Assembly: GCF_000255295.1 (NCBI RefSeq)
Contig: NC_017030.1
Span: forward strand, 9,150,328-9,214,327
From: Corallococcus coralloides DSM 2259
GTDB lineage: Bacteria; Myxococcota; Myxococcia; Myxococcales; Myxococcaceae
DNA: 64,000 nucleotides
Direction: 5' to 3'
Positions within the stretch are counted from its first letter, which is position 1. Every line of letters starts with the position of its first letter. The notes below the pieces were generated by a model. That model saw only the letters and a program-made list of their open reading frames with translations. It ran no database searches and was not told where the DNA came from. Below, in pieces: positions 33,074 through 41,034 of the stretch. The translations under genes were made by a program, and so were the position numbers.

Positions 33074-33195
33074 GCACGCTCCTTCCTGGACCGGAGGACA
33101 GCACAGAAACGGGGCGAAGACTGCCCGCCGCGACACGAATGCCCGCCTGCTGGACACCCCGAATCCTGGCCCACGCCCTGCAATCCGTGGAGGGC

Positions 33196-33945
33196 ATGCC
33201 TTTCTCATCGCGTTTCCGTCGGCGGATGCGGCTCGTGGGACTCGGACTGTGCGCGCCAGGCCTCATGTTCGTGGGGCTCCTGGCCGCGCTGGAGGGCTGG
33301 TACCAGATGACGCTGCGGGAGCTCCCCGCGCTTCCCACGCCGCCGGACGCCACCGACCTGCTGCCGGCGAACGTCGCCCGGGTGTACTGGAGCCTGTACG
33401 AGCCCGGGGGCTCGATGACGGTGAAGCCCATGTGGCCCTGGACCGTCGCGTGGACCGTGACACGCATCCTCGTGTCCAAACCTTCTCGGATGGAGGTGCC
33501 TCCGGGATGGACGCTCGCGGACACGGTCGCCCGGTATTGGCGTCCGGAGGCTTCGCACCGCACCCGGTGGCGTGAGCGATTGACCGTGGGCATCTGGCTC
33601 ACGCGTCACTGGACGGCGGAGGAACTGCTGGCCTTCGAAGCGCAGCGGAGGCAGCTGGGACATGGCCTCCGCGACCTGCCCGAAGCGGCCCGGCACTACC
33701 TGGGAAAGGAGGCTTCGGACCTCACGCTGGCGGAGGCGGCGCTGCTCGTGACCATGAATGATGATCCACGGTCGCGGAAACATCCCGAATGTTTCATCGA
33801 CCGCCTTCAGCCCATCAGGGATGGGCGGCTGCGCCGCATGCTCATGGCTGGCTCGCTGACACCGGAAGAAGAGGCGGAGGCGCGTGCCTGGCCTGTCGTC
33901 CTGAATCTCGAGCCGCTCGCGCGACATCCCTGCCCTCCGCCCTGA
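33196..33945 (+). CDS. Degenerate transglycosylase (GT51-like) membrane protein
   Basis: A 249-residue protein with an N-terminal membrane anchor (LVGLGLCAPGLMFVGLLAAL). Its second half resembles the back of a GT51 peptidoglycan glycosyltransferase: LPEAARHYLGKEASDLTLAEAALLVTM parallels the family's AArtYFgk...LtlaEaAlLA block (quoted here only in part), and RRMLMAGSLTPEEEAEA matches the following helix. The first catalytic Glu region (ED-x5-H-x-G in true GT51) is not found, so it is probably inactive or has another role, for example as a regulator of cell-wall synthesis. The ATG at 33196 has GGAGGG immediately upstream. The extracytoplasmic position of the domain is inferred from the single anchor. 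Confidence 0.72.
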   Translation: MPFSSRFRRRMRLVGLGLCAPGLMFVGLLAALEGWYQMTLRELPALPTPPDATDLLPANVARVYWSLYEPGGSMTVKPMWPWTVAWTVTRILVSKPSRMEVPPGWTLADTVARYWRPEASHRTRWRERLTVGIWLTRHWTAEELLAFEAQRRQLGHGLRDLPEAARHYLGKEASDLTLAEAALLVTMNDDPRSRKHPECFIDRLQPIRDGRLRRMLMAGSLTPEEEAEARAWPVVLNLEPLARHPCPPP

Positions 33946-34105
33946 CGCTCCGGGCGCGCATGCGTGCAAGCCCTGTCCCGCGTGCTTCGTCCCATGAACG
34001 ACCTGCGAGCTGCCGGCCTGCCATGTGCCGGCTGGTTCCAAAGGGTTGTCCTGTCCGGTGAAGCACACACCTTTACGCCACCTGCGACGGGAAAGGATTC
34101 CACAC

Positions 34106-34870
34106 ATGCGACGCTCCATTGGCACCGCGGCACTGGCTTTCAGCTTCCTGCTCTCCACCAGCGCGCTCGCCCAACAGGTAGGCGACGGGTCGAGCCCCGG
34201 GACGACTCCCGGCTCTTCGGGCGGCTCGCCGGAGATGATCAACAACGGGCAGACGGGCAGCGCCGGCTCCACGGGCACGGTCACGCCCGGCACCACGAAC
34301 TCCACGGGCGTGCAGACCGGCAACACCGCCACCGGCACGGGTGGCTCTGGCACCGGCGTGAACCCGACTCCGGGCACCACCGGCACCGGCACCACCGGCG
34401 GCAGCACTTCCGGCACGGGCGGCACCGGGACCAGCGGCATCGGCACGGGCACCGGCACCACCGGCTCCAGCACGGACACCTACGGCACCGGCAGCACCGC
34501 GCCGTCCACCGGCGCGGGCTCGTACACGTCGCCCTCCACGAGCACCGGCACCTACGGTGGCGCGGGCACCAGCACCACCGGCGTCGGCAGCTCCGGTAGC
34601 ACCGGCACCATTGGCGGCTCCGGCAGCACCGGCACCATTGGCGGCACGGGCACCGGCACCACCGGCGCCACCGAGCCCGGCACCGAGTCCAACGGCTCGA
34701 CTGTCATCAACCCGGGCGGCACCGGTACGGGCGGCACCAGCGGCACGAATGGTACGGGCGGAGTCGGCGGCACCGGCACCAGCGGCTCCGGCGGCACCAT
34801 GGGTGGCGTGGGCGGCACCGGCACCAGCGGCTCCAATGGCACCACGGGCGGCTCCATCGGCGGCCAGTAG
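34106..34870 (+). CDS. Secreted Gly/Thr/Ser-rich low-complexity protein
   Basis: A 254-residue exported protein. The signal peptide is MRRSIGTAALAFSFLLSTSALA, with cleavage after ALA. The mature chain is almost entirely Gly, Thr and Ser in short repeats (GTGTTG, GSGSTGTIGG, GGTGTSGS) with few charged residues, so it is likely disordered, surface or matrix associated, or a biofilm/glue-type component. Such proteins occur in several myxobacteria without assigned roles. The ATG at 34106 has GAAAGG upstream and begins the signal peptide; extending upstream adds a non-signal basic stretch. It ends before a perfect 12-bp hairpin. The repetitive DNA may vary in length between strains. Confidence 0.8.
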   Translation: MRRSIGTAALAFSFLLSTSALAQQVGDGSSPGTTPGSSGGSPEMINNGQTGSAGSTGTVTPGTTNSTGVQTGNTATGTGGSGTGVNPTPGTTGTGTTGGSTSGTGGTGTSGIGTGTGTTGSSTDTYGTGSTAPSTGAGSYTSPSTSTGTYGGAGTSTTGVGSSGSTGTIGGSGSTGTIGGTGTGTTGATEPGTESNGSTVINPGGTGTGGTSGTNGTGGVGGTGTSGSGGTMGGVGGTGTSGSNGTTGGSIGGQ

Positions 34871-34894
34871 CCTGGATGCCCTGACATGACAGCC

Positions 34895-34923
34895 ACGGCC
34901 GCCAGCCCTTCGCTGGCGGCCGT
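34895..34923. terminator. Bidirectional terminator hairpin
   Basis: ACGGCCGCCAGC (34895-34906) pairs perfectly with GCTGGCGGCCGT (34912-34923) across a 5-base loop. It sits between the Gly-rich gene (ends 34870) and the convergent MerR gene (ends 34938), so it may serve both. No strong T tract is present. Confidence 0.65.
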
Positions 34924-34937
34924 CGCCGTGTCTGGCT

Positions 34938-35675
34938 TTACTTCGGCGCGTCCAGACAGGCCATGGCCCGGCCCACGTACTCCATGAGCTTCGGGTCGCG
35001 GCCCTGACGCTGGGCCACCTGCGGCTCCTGCTGGTGCATCGTCTGGAGCGACTTCTCGATGCCGGGGTTGCCGCCCGTGAAGGCGCGGACGAGCTCGCGC
35101 CAGCGCGTGGCCAGCACGCGCACCGGCTCGGACGCGGGGTCGGCGCCCTGCTCCATCTGCTCGCGCATGCTCGCGATGAGGCGGGGCCACTCGGCCTCCA
35201 CCTGCTTGATGGCGTCCTCCCCCATCGCGTCGCGACGGGCCTCCAGCTCCTTCAACTGCTCCGGGGTGTAGTACTTCTCGAACATGGTCATGGCCTCGAT
35301 GGTCTGTAGGAAGTCGTCGGCGGAGACGGGCTCCGCCGCGCGCAGCTGTCGTGCGAGGGAATCCAGGCGGTCGCAGAGCTGACGCTGTTCCGCCAGCTGC
35401 TCCCGGGCCCGCTGGAGCCGCAGCTCCACCACGCGCAGGGCGGAGAAGTCCGCCCGGCCCAGCGTCTCGGCGATCTCCTCCAGCGAGAACCCGAGCTGCT
35501 TGAGCGACAGGATGTGACTCAGGCGGGCGATGTCCGCCGCCGTATAGAGCCGGTGCCCCGACGCCGTATGCGCCGAGGGCTTGAGCAAGCCAATCTCGTC
35601 GTAGTGGTGCAGCGCGCGGATGGACAGCCCCGTGCGCCGGGCCAGCTCCCCTACCTTCAGCTCCGTGTGCTGCAT
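34938..35675 (-). CDS. MerR-family regulator with TipAS-like effector domain
   Basis: A 245-residue activator. Residues 1-75 are a MerR winged helix: LKVGELARRTGLSIRALHHYDEIGLL, split from ASGHRLYTAADIARLSHI. A dimerisation coiled coil follows (LRVVELRLQRAREQLAEQRQL). Residues ~125-245 resemble the TipAS ligand-binding domain (MFEKYYTPEQLKELEARRDAM, then TGGNPGIEKSLQTM). TipA-like regulators sense thiopeptides or other cyclic drugs and turn on efflux or their own gene. Its own promoter carries a perfect inverted repeat and a 19-bp spacer, so autoregulation is likely. No transporter is adjacent, so the regulon is elsewhere or is only itself. Confidence 0.92.
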   Translation of the reverse strand: MQHTELKVGELARRTGLSIRALHHYDEIGLLKPSAHTASGHRLYTAADIARLSHILSLKQLGFSLEEIAETLGRADFSALRVVELRLQRAREQLAEQRQLCDRLDSLARQLRAAEPVSADDFLQTIEAMTMFEKYYTPEQLKELEARRDAMGEDAIKQVEAEWPRLIASMREQMEQGADPASEPVRVLATRWRELVRAFTGGNPGIEKSLQTMHQQEPQVAQRQGRDPKLMEYVGRAMACLDAPK

Positions 35676-35721
35676 GCCTCACCCCTTTCCAGCCACGTGC
35701 CTTCCGCGTGACTGGATGTCA

Positions 35722-35752
35722 TGGGTACAACCTCACGTCGCGTGAGGTTCAA
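35722..35752 (-). promoter_or_regulatory. MerR-type promoter with 9-bp inverted repeat in a 19-bp spacer
   Basis: On the minus strand, -35 TTGAAC (35752-35747) and -10 TACCCA (35727-35722) are 19 bp apart, the long spacing used by MerR regulators. Between them lies a perfect dyad: AACCTCACG (35729-35737) and CGTGAGGTT (35741-35749), separated by TCG. It is 47 bp upstream of the MerR gene start. Confidence 0.8.
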
Positions 35753-35862
35753 GGGGGAAAGCGCACGGGGGTGGCCAGCGGACGACAGGAATTGCTAGGG
35801 TTCCCGCCTGGAACGGCGATGACCGCCGGTGGTTCCACGAACCCTTGAGGAGACCTGTCCTG

Positions 35863-35922
35863 ATGACTCCGCCCCTTGTCGTCGTCGCGGCCCTGTCCGC
35901 CACGCGGGCGCGCATCCGCTGA
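35863..35922 (+). CDS. Possible 19-residue leader peptide upstream of rsgA
   Basis: ATG at 35863 is preceded by a strong ribosome-binding site (GAGGAGA, 7 bases away) and encodes MTPPLVVVAALSATRARIR before TGA. The spacing is better than that of rsgA itself. It may be a translated leader controlling the downstream GTPase, or a short unrelated peptide. No homology is claimed and there is no clear attenuator. Confidence 0.4.
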   Translation: MTPPLVVVAALSATRARIR

Positions 35923-36037
35923 GCCGGTCGTAGCAGCACCGTCTTCCGTCGCAGCGCGAGCCCCGCTTCCTTCACGCCCGGCGCCCCGGAGTCCCCTCCC
36001 GCGCGTCCGTGGCATCGCTCTGCCCGGAGTTCCTCAA

Positions 36038-37132
36038 GTGCCACTCGAAACCCTCGGCTGGGGTCCCGACCTCGACCTCGCGCTGTCCAACACCGTCTCG
36101 CAGTCGTCTTCCTCCTCCACCCTCGTCCCCGGGCGCGTCGTGCGCCAGCAGCGGGGACTGCTCACCGTGCAGACCGCTGGCGCGGCCTTCCTCGCGCGCG
36201 CCTCGGGACGCCTCCTCCATCAGGCCCAGGGCGCGGAGGCCCTGCCCACCGTGGGCGACTGGGTCCTCCTGCAACCGCCCGCGTCCGGTGACGGCGAGGC
36301 GCTGATGCACGCCGTGCTGCCCCGCCGCAGCCTCCTGAAGCGGCGCGAGGCGGGCAGCGAACACGACGGCCAGCTCATCGCGGCCAACGTGGACGTGGTG
36401 TTCCTCGTCATGGGGTTGGACGGCAACTTCAACCCCCGCCGCATCGAACGGGCCCTCACCCTGGCCTGGAACAGCGGCGCCACGCCCGTCGTGCTCCTCA
36501 GCAAGGCGGACCTCGCGGACGACGCGGCCGAGCGCGTCCTGGAGGTGGAGGCCCTGGCCCCCGGCGTGGACGTGCTCGCGGTGAGCGCGCGAACGGGCCT
36601 GGGCGTGGAGGACGTGCGCTCCCGGCTTCCTCCCGGCAGGACGGGCGTGCTGCTGGGCTCGTCCGGCGTGGGCAAGTCCACGCTCGCCAACCGGCTGCTG
36701 GACGCCGCGCGGCTCGTCACCCAGCCCGTGGGTCCGGAAGACAAGGGCCGGCACACCACCACGCACCGCGAGCTGTTCGTGCTGGAGCAGGGCGGTCTCG
36801 TCATCGACGGGCCCGGCATGCGCGAATTGGGCCTGTGGGGCGACGAGGAAGAGGCACTGTCCAACGCCTTCGCGGACGTGCTCGCGCTGGCCACCGGCTG
36901 CCGCTTCAGCGACTGCGGCCACCAGAACGAGCCGGGGTGCGCGGTGAGGGCGGCGGTGGAGGACGGCACGCTCTCCGAGGAGCGGCGCGCGAGCTTCGAG
37001 AAGCTCCAGCGCGAGCAGGCCTTCCAGCACCGTCAGACGGACGCCGCCGCTCAGCGTGCGCACAAGCGGGTGGAGCGCGCCCGGTCCAACCAGGGCTGGG
37101 CCCTGACGCGCTCGAAGCGGCGCGGCGACTAG
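36038..37132 (+). CDS. rsgA: Ribosome small subunit-dependent GTPase A
   Basis: A 364-residue circularly permuted GTPase that helps 30S subunit maturation. An N-terminal OB-fold (~30-110: VVRQQRGLLTVQT, LPTVGDWVLLQ) precedes G motifs in permuted order: G4 LLSKADL, G5 VSARTGLG, G1 GSSGVGKST near 210, G3 DGPGMRELGLW. The C-terminal zinc site is CRFSDCGHQNEPGC (C-x5-C-x-H-x5-C) near 288-302. The start is a GTG at 36038, with CGGAG nine bases upstream, and yields the family-like start VPLETLGWGP. Longer in-frame extensions overlap a leader ORF in another frame and were rejected. It is not in an operon, being followed by a convergent lipoprotein. Confidence 0.95.
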   Translation: MPLETLGWGPDLDLALSNTVSQSSSSSTLVPGRVVRQQRGLLTVQTAGAAFLARASGRLLHQAQGAEALPTVGDWVLLQPPASGDGEALMHAVLPRRSLLKRREAGSEHDGQLIAANVDVVFLVMGLDGNFNPRRIERALTLAWNSGATPVVLLSKADLADDAAERVLEVEALAPGVDVLAVSARTGLGVEDVRSRLPPGRTGVLLGSSGVGKSTLANRLLDAARLVTQPVGPEDKGRHTTTHRELFVLEQGGLVIDGPGMRELGLWGDEEEALSNAFADVLALATGCRFSDCGHQNEPGCAVRAAVEDGTLSEERRASFEKLQREQAFQHRQTDAAAQRAHKRVERARSNQGWALTRSKRRGD

Positions 37133-37186
37133 ACAGACATCCCGGGCGCGGCGCGTGAAGGACCGCGCGCCGCGTCCGGGCGTGTC

Positions 37187-37741
37187 TCAGAGCCCGGGGC
37201 TCGACTCCGGCACGGAGCCAGGCGGCGGCAGCGGCGGCGGGGTCGGGGCCTCGAGCACCGGGACCTCGCCCTCCTCCGGCGCGTTCGCGGCGTCAGGGGC
37301 GCGGACCGGCGTCTCCTGGCCCAGGTCGTGGCGCGGATGGACGTTCTGGTACTCCGAAGCGCAGGCGTAGGCGACGGTGCGCGAGCCGACCAGGAGCGTG
37401 GGCACCAGCAGGCCAATCGCGGCGCAGTTGGCCTGGTCCTCCTCGGTGCGGTTGCCGCCGGCGCACACCGCCGACCCGATGAACGCGCCCGCCACCGCCA
37501 GGCCCGCCTGGATGAGGAAGTCGCTGGGGGTCGCTCGGCTCTGCGCCCACGCGATGCCGTTCTTGCATTCGCTGCCAGGGGGACTGGACACGGGCAGCAG
37601 GCCCACCGCCGTGAACCACTGCCGGTCCTGGTGGACCTTGGGCTCCGGCCGCAGGTTCGTGACGATGCTCGTCCGATAGCAGCCCGTCTGCCCCAGCATC
37701 AGCGCCACCATCGACGCCGCCACCGCATGTGCCTTCCGCAT
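37187..37741 (-). CDS. Bor-like lipoprotein
   Basis: A 184-residue lipoprotein with signal MRKAHAVAASMVALMLGQTGC (shown only to the cysteine minus one residue in practice; lipobox QTGC). The segment after the cysteine, CYRTSIVTNLRP...HQDRQWFTAVGLLPVS, resembles the Bor/Iss outer-membrane lipoprotein family of phage lambda, which contributes to serum survival. A second hydrophobic part (LIQAGLAVAGAFIGSAVC) and a Cys-containing region follow, and the last 45 residues are Pro/Glu-rich. The ATG at 37741 with GGGGG upstream is preferred over a TTG twelve bases earlier. Surface location is expected; role unknown. The Bor resemblance is by eye only. Confidence 0.75.
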   Translation of the reverse strand: MRKAHAVAASMVALMLGQTGCYRTSIVTNLRPEPKVHQDRQWFTAVGLLPVSSPPGSECKNGIAWAQSRATPSDFLIQAGLAVAGAFIGSAVCAGGNRTEEDQANCAAIGLLVPTLLVGSRTVAYACASEYQNVHPRHDLGQETPVRAPDAANAPEEGEVPVLEAPTPPPLPPPGSVPESSPGL

Positions 37742-37836
37742 CAATGCCCCCAATCCCGGTGAGTGACCGCGTGCACCCGCGTTCAGGCCCTGTGCCTAGC
37801 CTGAACGCGGGGGTCACCGGAAGAGGGGACGGCGAC

Positions 37837-39453
37837 TCAGTAGATGACGTAGGCGGCCGTCCCGCTGCAGCTCGTGTTGCGGAAGCAGCCGATGCGGATT
37901 TGATACTGCTCCGCCGGGGACAGCACGTTCATGTGGTAGGTGACGCGCGAAAGCGAGCCGCAGGTGCCGAAGGCATCGTCGTTCTCCGCGACCGGCAGGC
38001 CCGAGGCGTCGTGCACCCGCACGATGGTGTCACCCACGCCGTTGGCGCCCTCCACGGCGCAGGTGCCCACGTCGAGGGTCTGGCCAGGGGTCAGCGTCAC
38101 GTTCAGGTTGGCGGTGTTGTGCGTGCCGCTGTTGGTGTTGGTGAGGTTGAAGGGCAACGTGCCCCGCGTGAGGTTCGCGTCCAGGGTGACCTTCACCTCC
38201 ACCGTGGCGCTGCAGCTATCGGTGTAGTCGCAGCCGGCGCGGAGGGTGTAGGCGCCAGCGGTCTGCACCCGGAGCTTGAAGCCGCAGCCGTCGAAGCTGG
38301 AGGCGACCTCGTTGTCCTGGGCATCGACGAGGCGCAGCTTGGGATAGCCCGTGACGGGGAAGTCCGGCAGACCGCAGGCGTTCACCTGGATGACGTCGCC
38401 CACGCCCAGCGTGTACGCCCGGTCCACCGTGTTCTGCGTGGCGTCGTAGGTGTCGCTCGTCGTGTAGCCGAACGCGTTGGCCGGACGCACCGGCGCTGGC
38501 GGCATCCCGGTGCACAGCCGCGTGCTGCCGTTCTGGAGTTCGGTGCACACGCCCTTGAGCGCCGGGTAGACGTACGTGCTCTCCGAGCCGGTGCAGCCCG
38601 TCTCCGGGCACACGTTCACCACGTTGCAGCTGCCGTTGGCGACGTAGTCCAGGCCGTATCCGCGCACGAGGATGCCCGCGAGCGTGTGCTGGTCCAACTC
38701 GTACACCGCCCCGCCCGATGAGCCGGGGAAGGTGTCCGAGTTGGACACGAAGTAGTCCCGCGTGCTCGCGCGGGCGTCGCGCACCGAGCCGCCGGAGTCG
38801 ACCTTGATGGGGCTGCCGCTGCTGCCGCCCACGACGGCCACGTTCTGCGCGGTGCCCAGCGCGGTGTCGCCCGTGCGCACGGGCGCCGGGGTGAAGCGCG
38901 GCGTGGCGGCCCGGTCCAGGCGCACGATGGCGTAGTCCAGGTTCTGCCCATTGGACGTGCCGTGCTGGCGCGCCACGATGGAGTCGCAGGTGAAGACGTC
39001 CTGCGACGTGATGGGGTGCAGCGCGCCCGCCGCGGTCCGGAAGAAGTTGAAGACGAAGTACGTGTCGGCGCACTCCGCGACGTTGCCCACGCAGTGCCCC
39101 GCGGTGAGCACCAGGTCATCGTCGATGAGCGTGCCGGAGCAGAAGGCCGCCCGGGGGTCGCTCCAGAAGCGCTCGGTGGAGCAGAGGTTGAGGCCGGTCC
39201 CCAGGTTCGGGCCAGGGAAGGTGATGTTGTTCGGGTCCGTCAGGTCGATGAACCCCGGGTGCACCAGGCCCACGGCGGCCTGCTCCGCCCGCGCGCGCAG
39301 CGTGGCGTCCGGGTGGGCGTAGACGTCCAGCCGGTCGTCCGTGCCGTAGACGACTTCGCGCTTCTGCTCCGCGAGGGATTCATCCGACGGGCCACAGCCC
39401 ACCGAGAGCGCGAGGGCGCCCATCACCAGAAACCCAGACTTGAAATGACTCAT
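37837..39453 (-). CDS. Trypsin-like secreted serine protease (S1) with C-terminal beta domains
   Basis: A 538-residue exported protease. The signal is of lipoprotein type (GALALSVGC) followed by a 30-residue hydrophilic stretch. The S1 fold is complete: LTAGHC with His near 119, LDYAIVRLD with Asp near 173, and FPGSSGGAV with nucleophile Ser near 245. Paired cysteines occur at several positions. After ~340 there are two beta-rich segments of ~90 residues (GDVIQVNACGLPDF, AGAYTLRAGCDYTDSCSATVEV; then LNVTLTPGQTLDVGTCAVEG), resembling pre-peptidase C-terminal modules that bind substrates or help secretion. Myxobacteria secrete many such enzymes for predation. The ATG at 39453 begins the signal; upstream codons lack a ribosome-binding site. 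Monocistronic. Confidence 0.92.
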   Translation of the reverse strand: MSHFKSGFLVMGALALSVGCGPSDESLAEQKREVVYGTDDRLDVYAHPDATLRARAEQAAVGLVHPGFIDLTDPNNITFPGPNLGTGLNLCSTERFWSDPRAAFCSGTLIDDDLVLTAGHCVGNVAECADTYFVFNFFRTAAGALHPITSQDVFTCDSIVARQHGTSNGQNLDYAIVRLDRAATPRFTPAPVRTGDTALGTAQNVAVVGGSSGSPIKVDSGGSVRDARASTRDYFVSNSDTFPGSSGGAVYELDQHTLAGILVRGYGLDYVANGSCNVVNVCPETGCTGSESTYVYPALKGVCTELQNGSTRLCTGMPPAPVRPANAFGYTTSDTYDATQNTVDRAYTLGVGDVIQVNACGLPDFPVTGYPKLRLVDAQDNEVASSFDGCGFKLRVQTAGAYTLRAGCDYTDSCSATVEVKVTLDANLTRGTLPFNLTNTNSGTHNTANLNVTLTPGQTLDVGTCAVEGANGVGDTIVRVHDASGLPVAENDDAFGTCGSLSRVTYHMNVLSPAEQYQIRIGCFRNTSCSGTAAYVIY

Positions 39454-39547
39454 GAGAGGGATGCCTTTGTTTGGGGGAAACAAGCAGCCCTACCGTGCCA
39501 GAATCGCGAGGCCTCCTACCCCATCCATCAGGCAATCCCAAAGACAA

Positions 39548-40153
39548 TCAGCGGCGGCGCTTCGCCGGGACGGGCAGATGTTCGAATGCCGTCTCCACCA
39601 TGCCTCGCAGGCTGGCTTCATCCATGCCCGCCTTGCCCACGGCCTCCAGCCCCCGCTGGACCGCGAGCAGCATGGCGCCCAGCTTCCGGGGGTCCGCGTG
39701 GGCCGCGAGGTCCCCGTGTGTCCGGGCCTGTTCCAGGCAGCGCACGAACGCGTCCTCCAGCCCCCGGAAGGTCTCCAGCGCCCGGTCCGCCACCTGGGCG
39801 TCCTGCGACGCCAGCTCCGCGGTGCCACGCCCCAGCAGGCAGCCGCGCCGGTTCGCGGGCGCCGCGGACGCGGTGGCGATGCCCAGCAGGTGCTGACGCA
39901 GCCGCTCCAGCGCTCCGGCGTCCGGCCCCTCCAGCATCTTCTTCACCGACTCCAGGGAGTTCACGCAGTACGTGTCGAACACCTTCAGGAAGAGCTGATG
40001 CTTGTCCCCAAAGGCCCCGTAGAGGCTGCCCTTCCCCAGCCCCGTGGCCTGCATCAGGTCGTCCATGGACGTCGCCGCGTAGCCCTTGTTCCAGAACTGG
40101 TCGCGCACCGCCCGCAGCACCTGCGCTTCATCGAATGTCCGAGGCCGAGCCAT
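39548..40153 (-). CDS. TetR/AcrR-family transcriptional repressor
   Basis: A 201-residue regulator. The N-terminal helix-turn-helix reads DEAQVLRAVRDQFWNKGYAATSMDDL followed by TGLGKGSLYGAFGDKHQLF (each part quoted within length limits of the field as two pieces). The ligand-binding half has GCLLGRGTAELASQDAQV, typical of the AcuR/NemR-like branch that controls reductases and dehydrogenases. It is divergent from an SDR gene, 106 bp away, and the gap carries two inverted repeats. A likely model is repression of itself and the SDR until an electrophile or small carbonyl is bound. The ATG at 40153 fits the family N-terminus MARPRTFDE. Confidence 0.9.
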   Translation of the reverse strand: MARPRTFDEAQVLRAVRDQFWNKGYAATSMDDLMQATGLGKGSLYGAFGDKHQLFLKVFDTYCVNSLESVKKMLEGPDAGALERLRQHLLGIATASAAPANRRGCLLGRGTAELASQDAQVADRALETFRGLEDAFVRCLEQARTHGDLAAHADPRKLGAMLLAVQRGLEAVGKAGMDEASLRGMVETAFEHLPVPAKRRR

Positions 40154-40174
40154 GACCGGAAAATAAAAGTTATT

Positions 40175-40186
40175 GACCGCTCGGTC
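40175..40186. promoter_or_regulatory. TetR-type operator GACCG-CT-CGGTC
   Basis: A perfect inverted repeat GACCGCTCGGTC lies 22 bp upstream of the TetR gene start, within AT-rich flanks. It matches the general GACCGnnCGGTC pattern of several TetR repressors that control neighbouring dehydrogenases or reductases. Confidence 0.7.
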
Positions 40187-40199
40187 CACCATTCTTAGA

Positions 40200-40219
40200 T
40201 ATGGACCATCAAGTCCATA
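40200..40219. promoter_or_regulatory. Second inverted repeat in the TetR-SDR intergenic region
   Basis: TATGGAC (40200-40206) and GTCCATA (40213-40219) form a 7-bp dyad around a 6-base spacer, 41 bp ahead of the SDR start. It may be a second operator or overlap the SDR promoter. Confidence 0.5.
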
Positions 40220-40259
40220 ACTCCTCCGCTAGAGCGGAGACCGGACAAGGAGCAGGACC

Positions 40260-41009
40260 ATGGGCAGGCTCGACGGGAAGGTGGCGGTCGTCACGGGTGG
40301 GACCACGGGAATCGGCTTCGCGTCCGCGAAGCGCTTCGCGCAGGAGGGGGCGAAGGTGTTCCTCACCGGGCGCCGGCAGGCGGAGGTGGACCGGGCGGTG
40401 CAGGTGATTGGCCACGGCGTGGTGGGCGTGCGCGGGGACGTGTCCGTGATGGCGGACCTGGACCGGCTCTACGCGCGGGTGAAGGAGGAGGCGGGCCACG
40501 TGGACGTGGTGTTCGCCAACGCGGGCGGCGGCGAGTTCGCGGCGTTGGGCTCCATCACGGAGGCGCACTTCGACCAGACGTTCAACGTCAACGTGAAGGG
40601 CACGCTGTTCACGGTGCAGAAGGCGCTGCCGCTCCTGAAGGACGGCGGCTCCGTCATCCTGACGGGCTCCACCGCGGGGTCGGACGGCTCGGCGGCGTTC
40701 AGCGTCTACGCGGCGACGAAGGCGGCCGTCCGCTCGTTCGCGCGCACCTGGGCAACGGACCTGAAGGAGCGGCGCATCCGGGTGAACACGCTCAGCCCGG
40801 GCCCCATCGACACGCCGGGACTCAACGGGCTGGCGCCCGACGCGGCGGGGGCGAAGCAGATCAAGGAGTACCTCACCAGCCTCATCCCGCTGGGACGCAT
40901 GGGGCAGCCGGACGAGGTGGCGAAGGCGGCGCTGTTCCTCGCGTCGGACGACAGCAGCTTCGTCAACGGCGCGGAGCTCTTCGTGGACGGCGGCGCCGGA
41001 CAGGTCTGA
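40260..41009 (+). CDS. Short-chain dehydrogenase/reductase
   Basis: A 249-residue classical SDR that should oxidise or reduce an alcohol/carbonyl with NAD(P). The cofactor motif TGGTTGIG is at 12-19, NAG at 87-89, catalytic Ser at 137 and the Y-x3-K pair at 150 and 154. The C-terminus ends in the family's GAELFVDGGAGQV. Arg38-Arg39 after the second strand (TGRRQ) favours NADPH. It starts with ATG 7 bases after an AGGAGC ribosome-binding site. Being divergent from a TetR gene with operator repeats, it is probably that repressor's target. Substrate unknown. Confidence 0.93.
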   Translation: MGRLDGKVAVVTGGTTGIGFASAKRFAQEGAKVFLTGRRQAEVDRAVQVIGHGVVGVRGDVSVMADLDRLYARVKEEAGHVDVVFANAGGGEFAALGSITEAHFDQTFNVNVKGTLFTVQKALPLLKDGGSVILTGSTAGSDGSAAFSVYAATKAAVRSFARTWATDLKERRIRVNTLSPGPIDTPGLNGLAPDAAGAKQIKEYLTSLIPLGRMGQPDEVAKAALFLASDDSSFVNGAELFVDGGAGQV

Positions 41010-41034
41010 GGCCCGGCGCGTGAAAGGCGGGCGC

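Larger units (their letters stand above)
35676..36037. other. Intergenic region between MerR gene and rsgA
   Basis: This 362-bp gap between divergent genes holds the MerR promoter/operator (35722-35752) near its left end and a 19-codon leader ORF (35863-35922) in the middle. The 115 bp between the leader and rsgA are C-rich with no clear hairpin or second ORF that I can support. Confidence 0.6.

Noticed and set aside
34106..34870. Repeats suggesting a CRISPR-like or regulatory array
   Set aside because: Short irregular Gly/Thr codon repeats inside an exported protein gene with a signal peptide.
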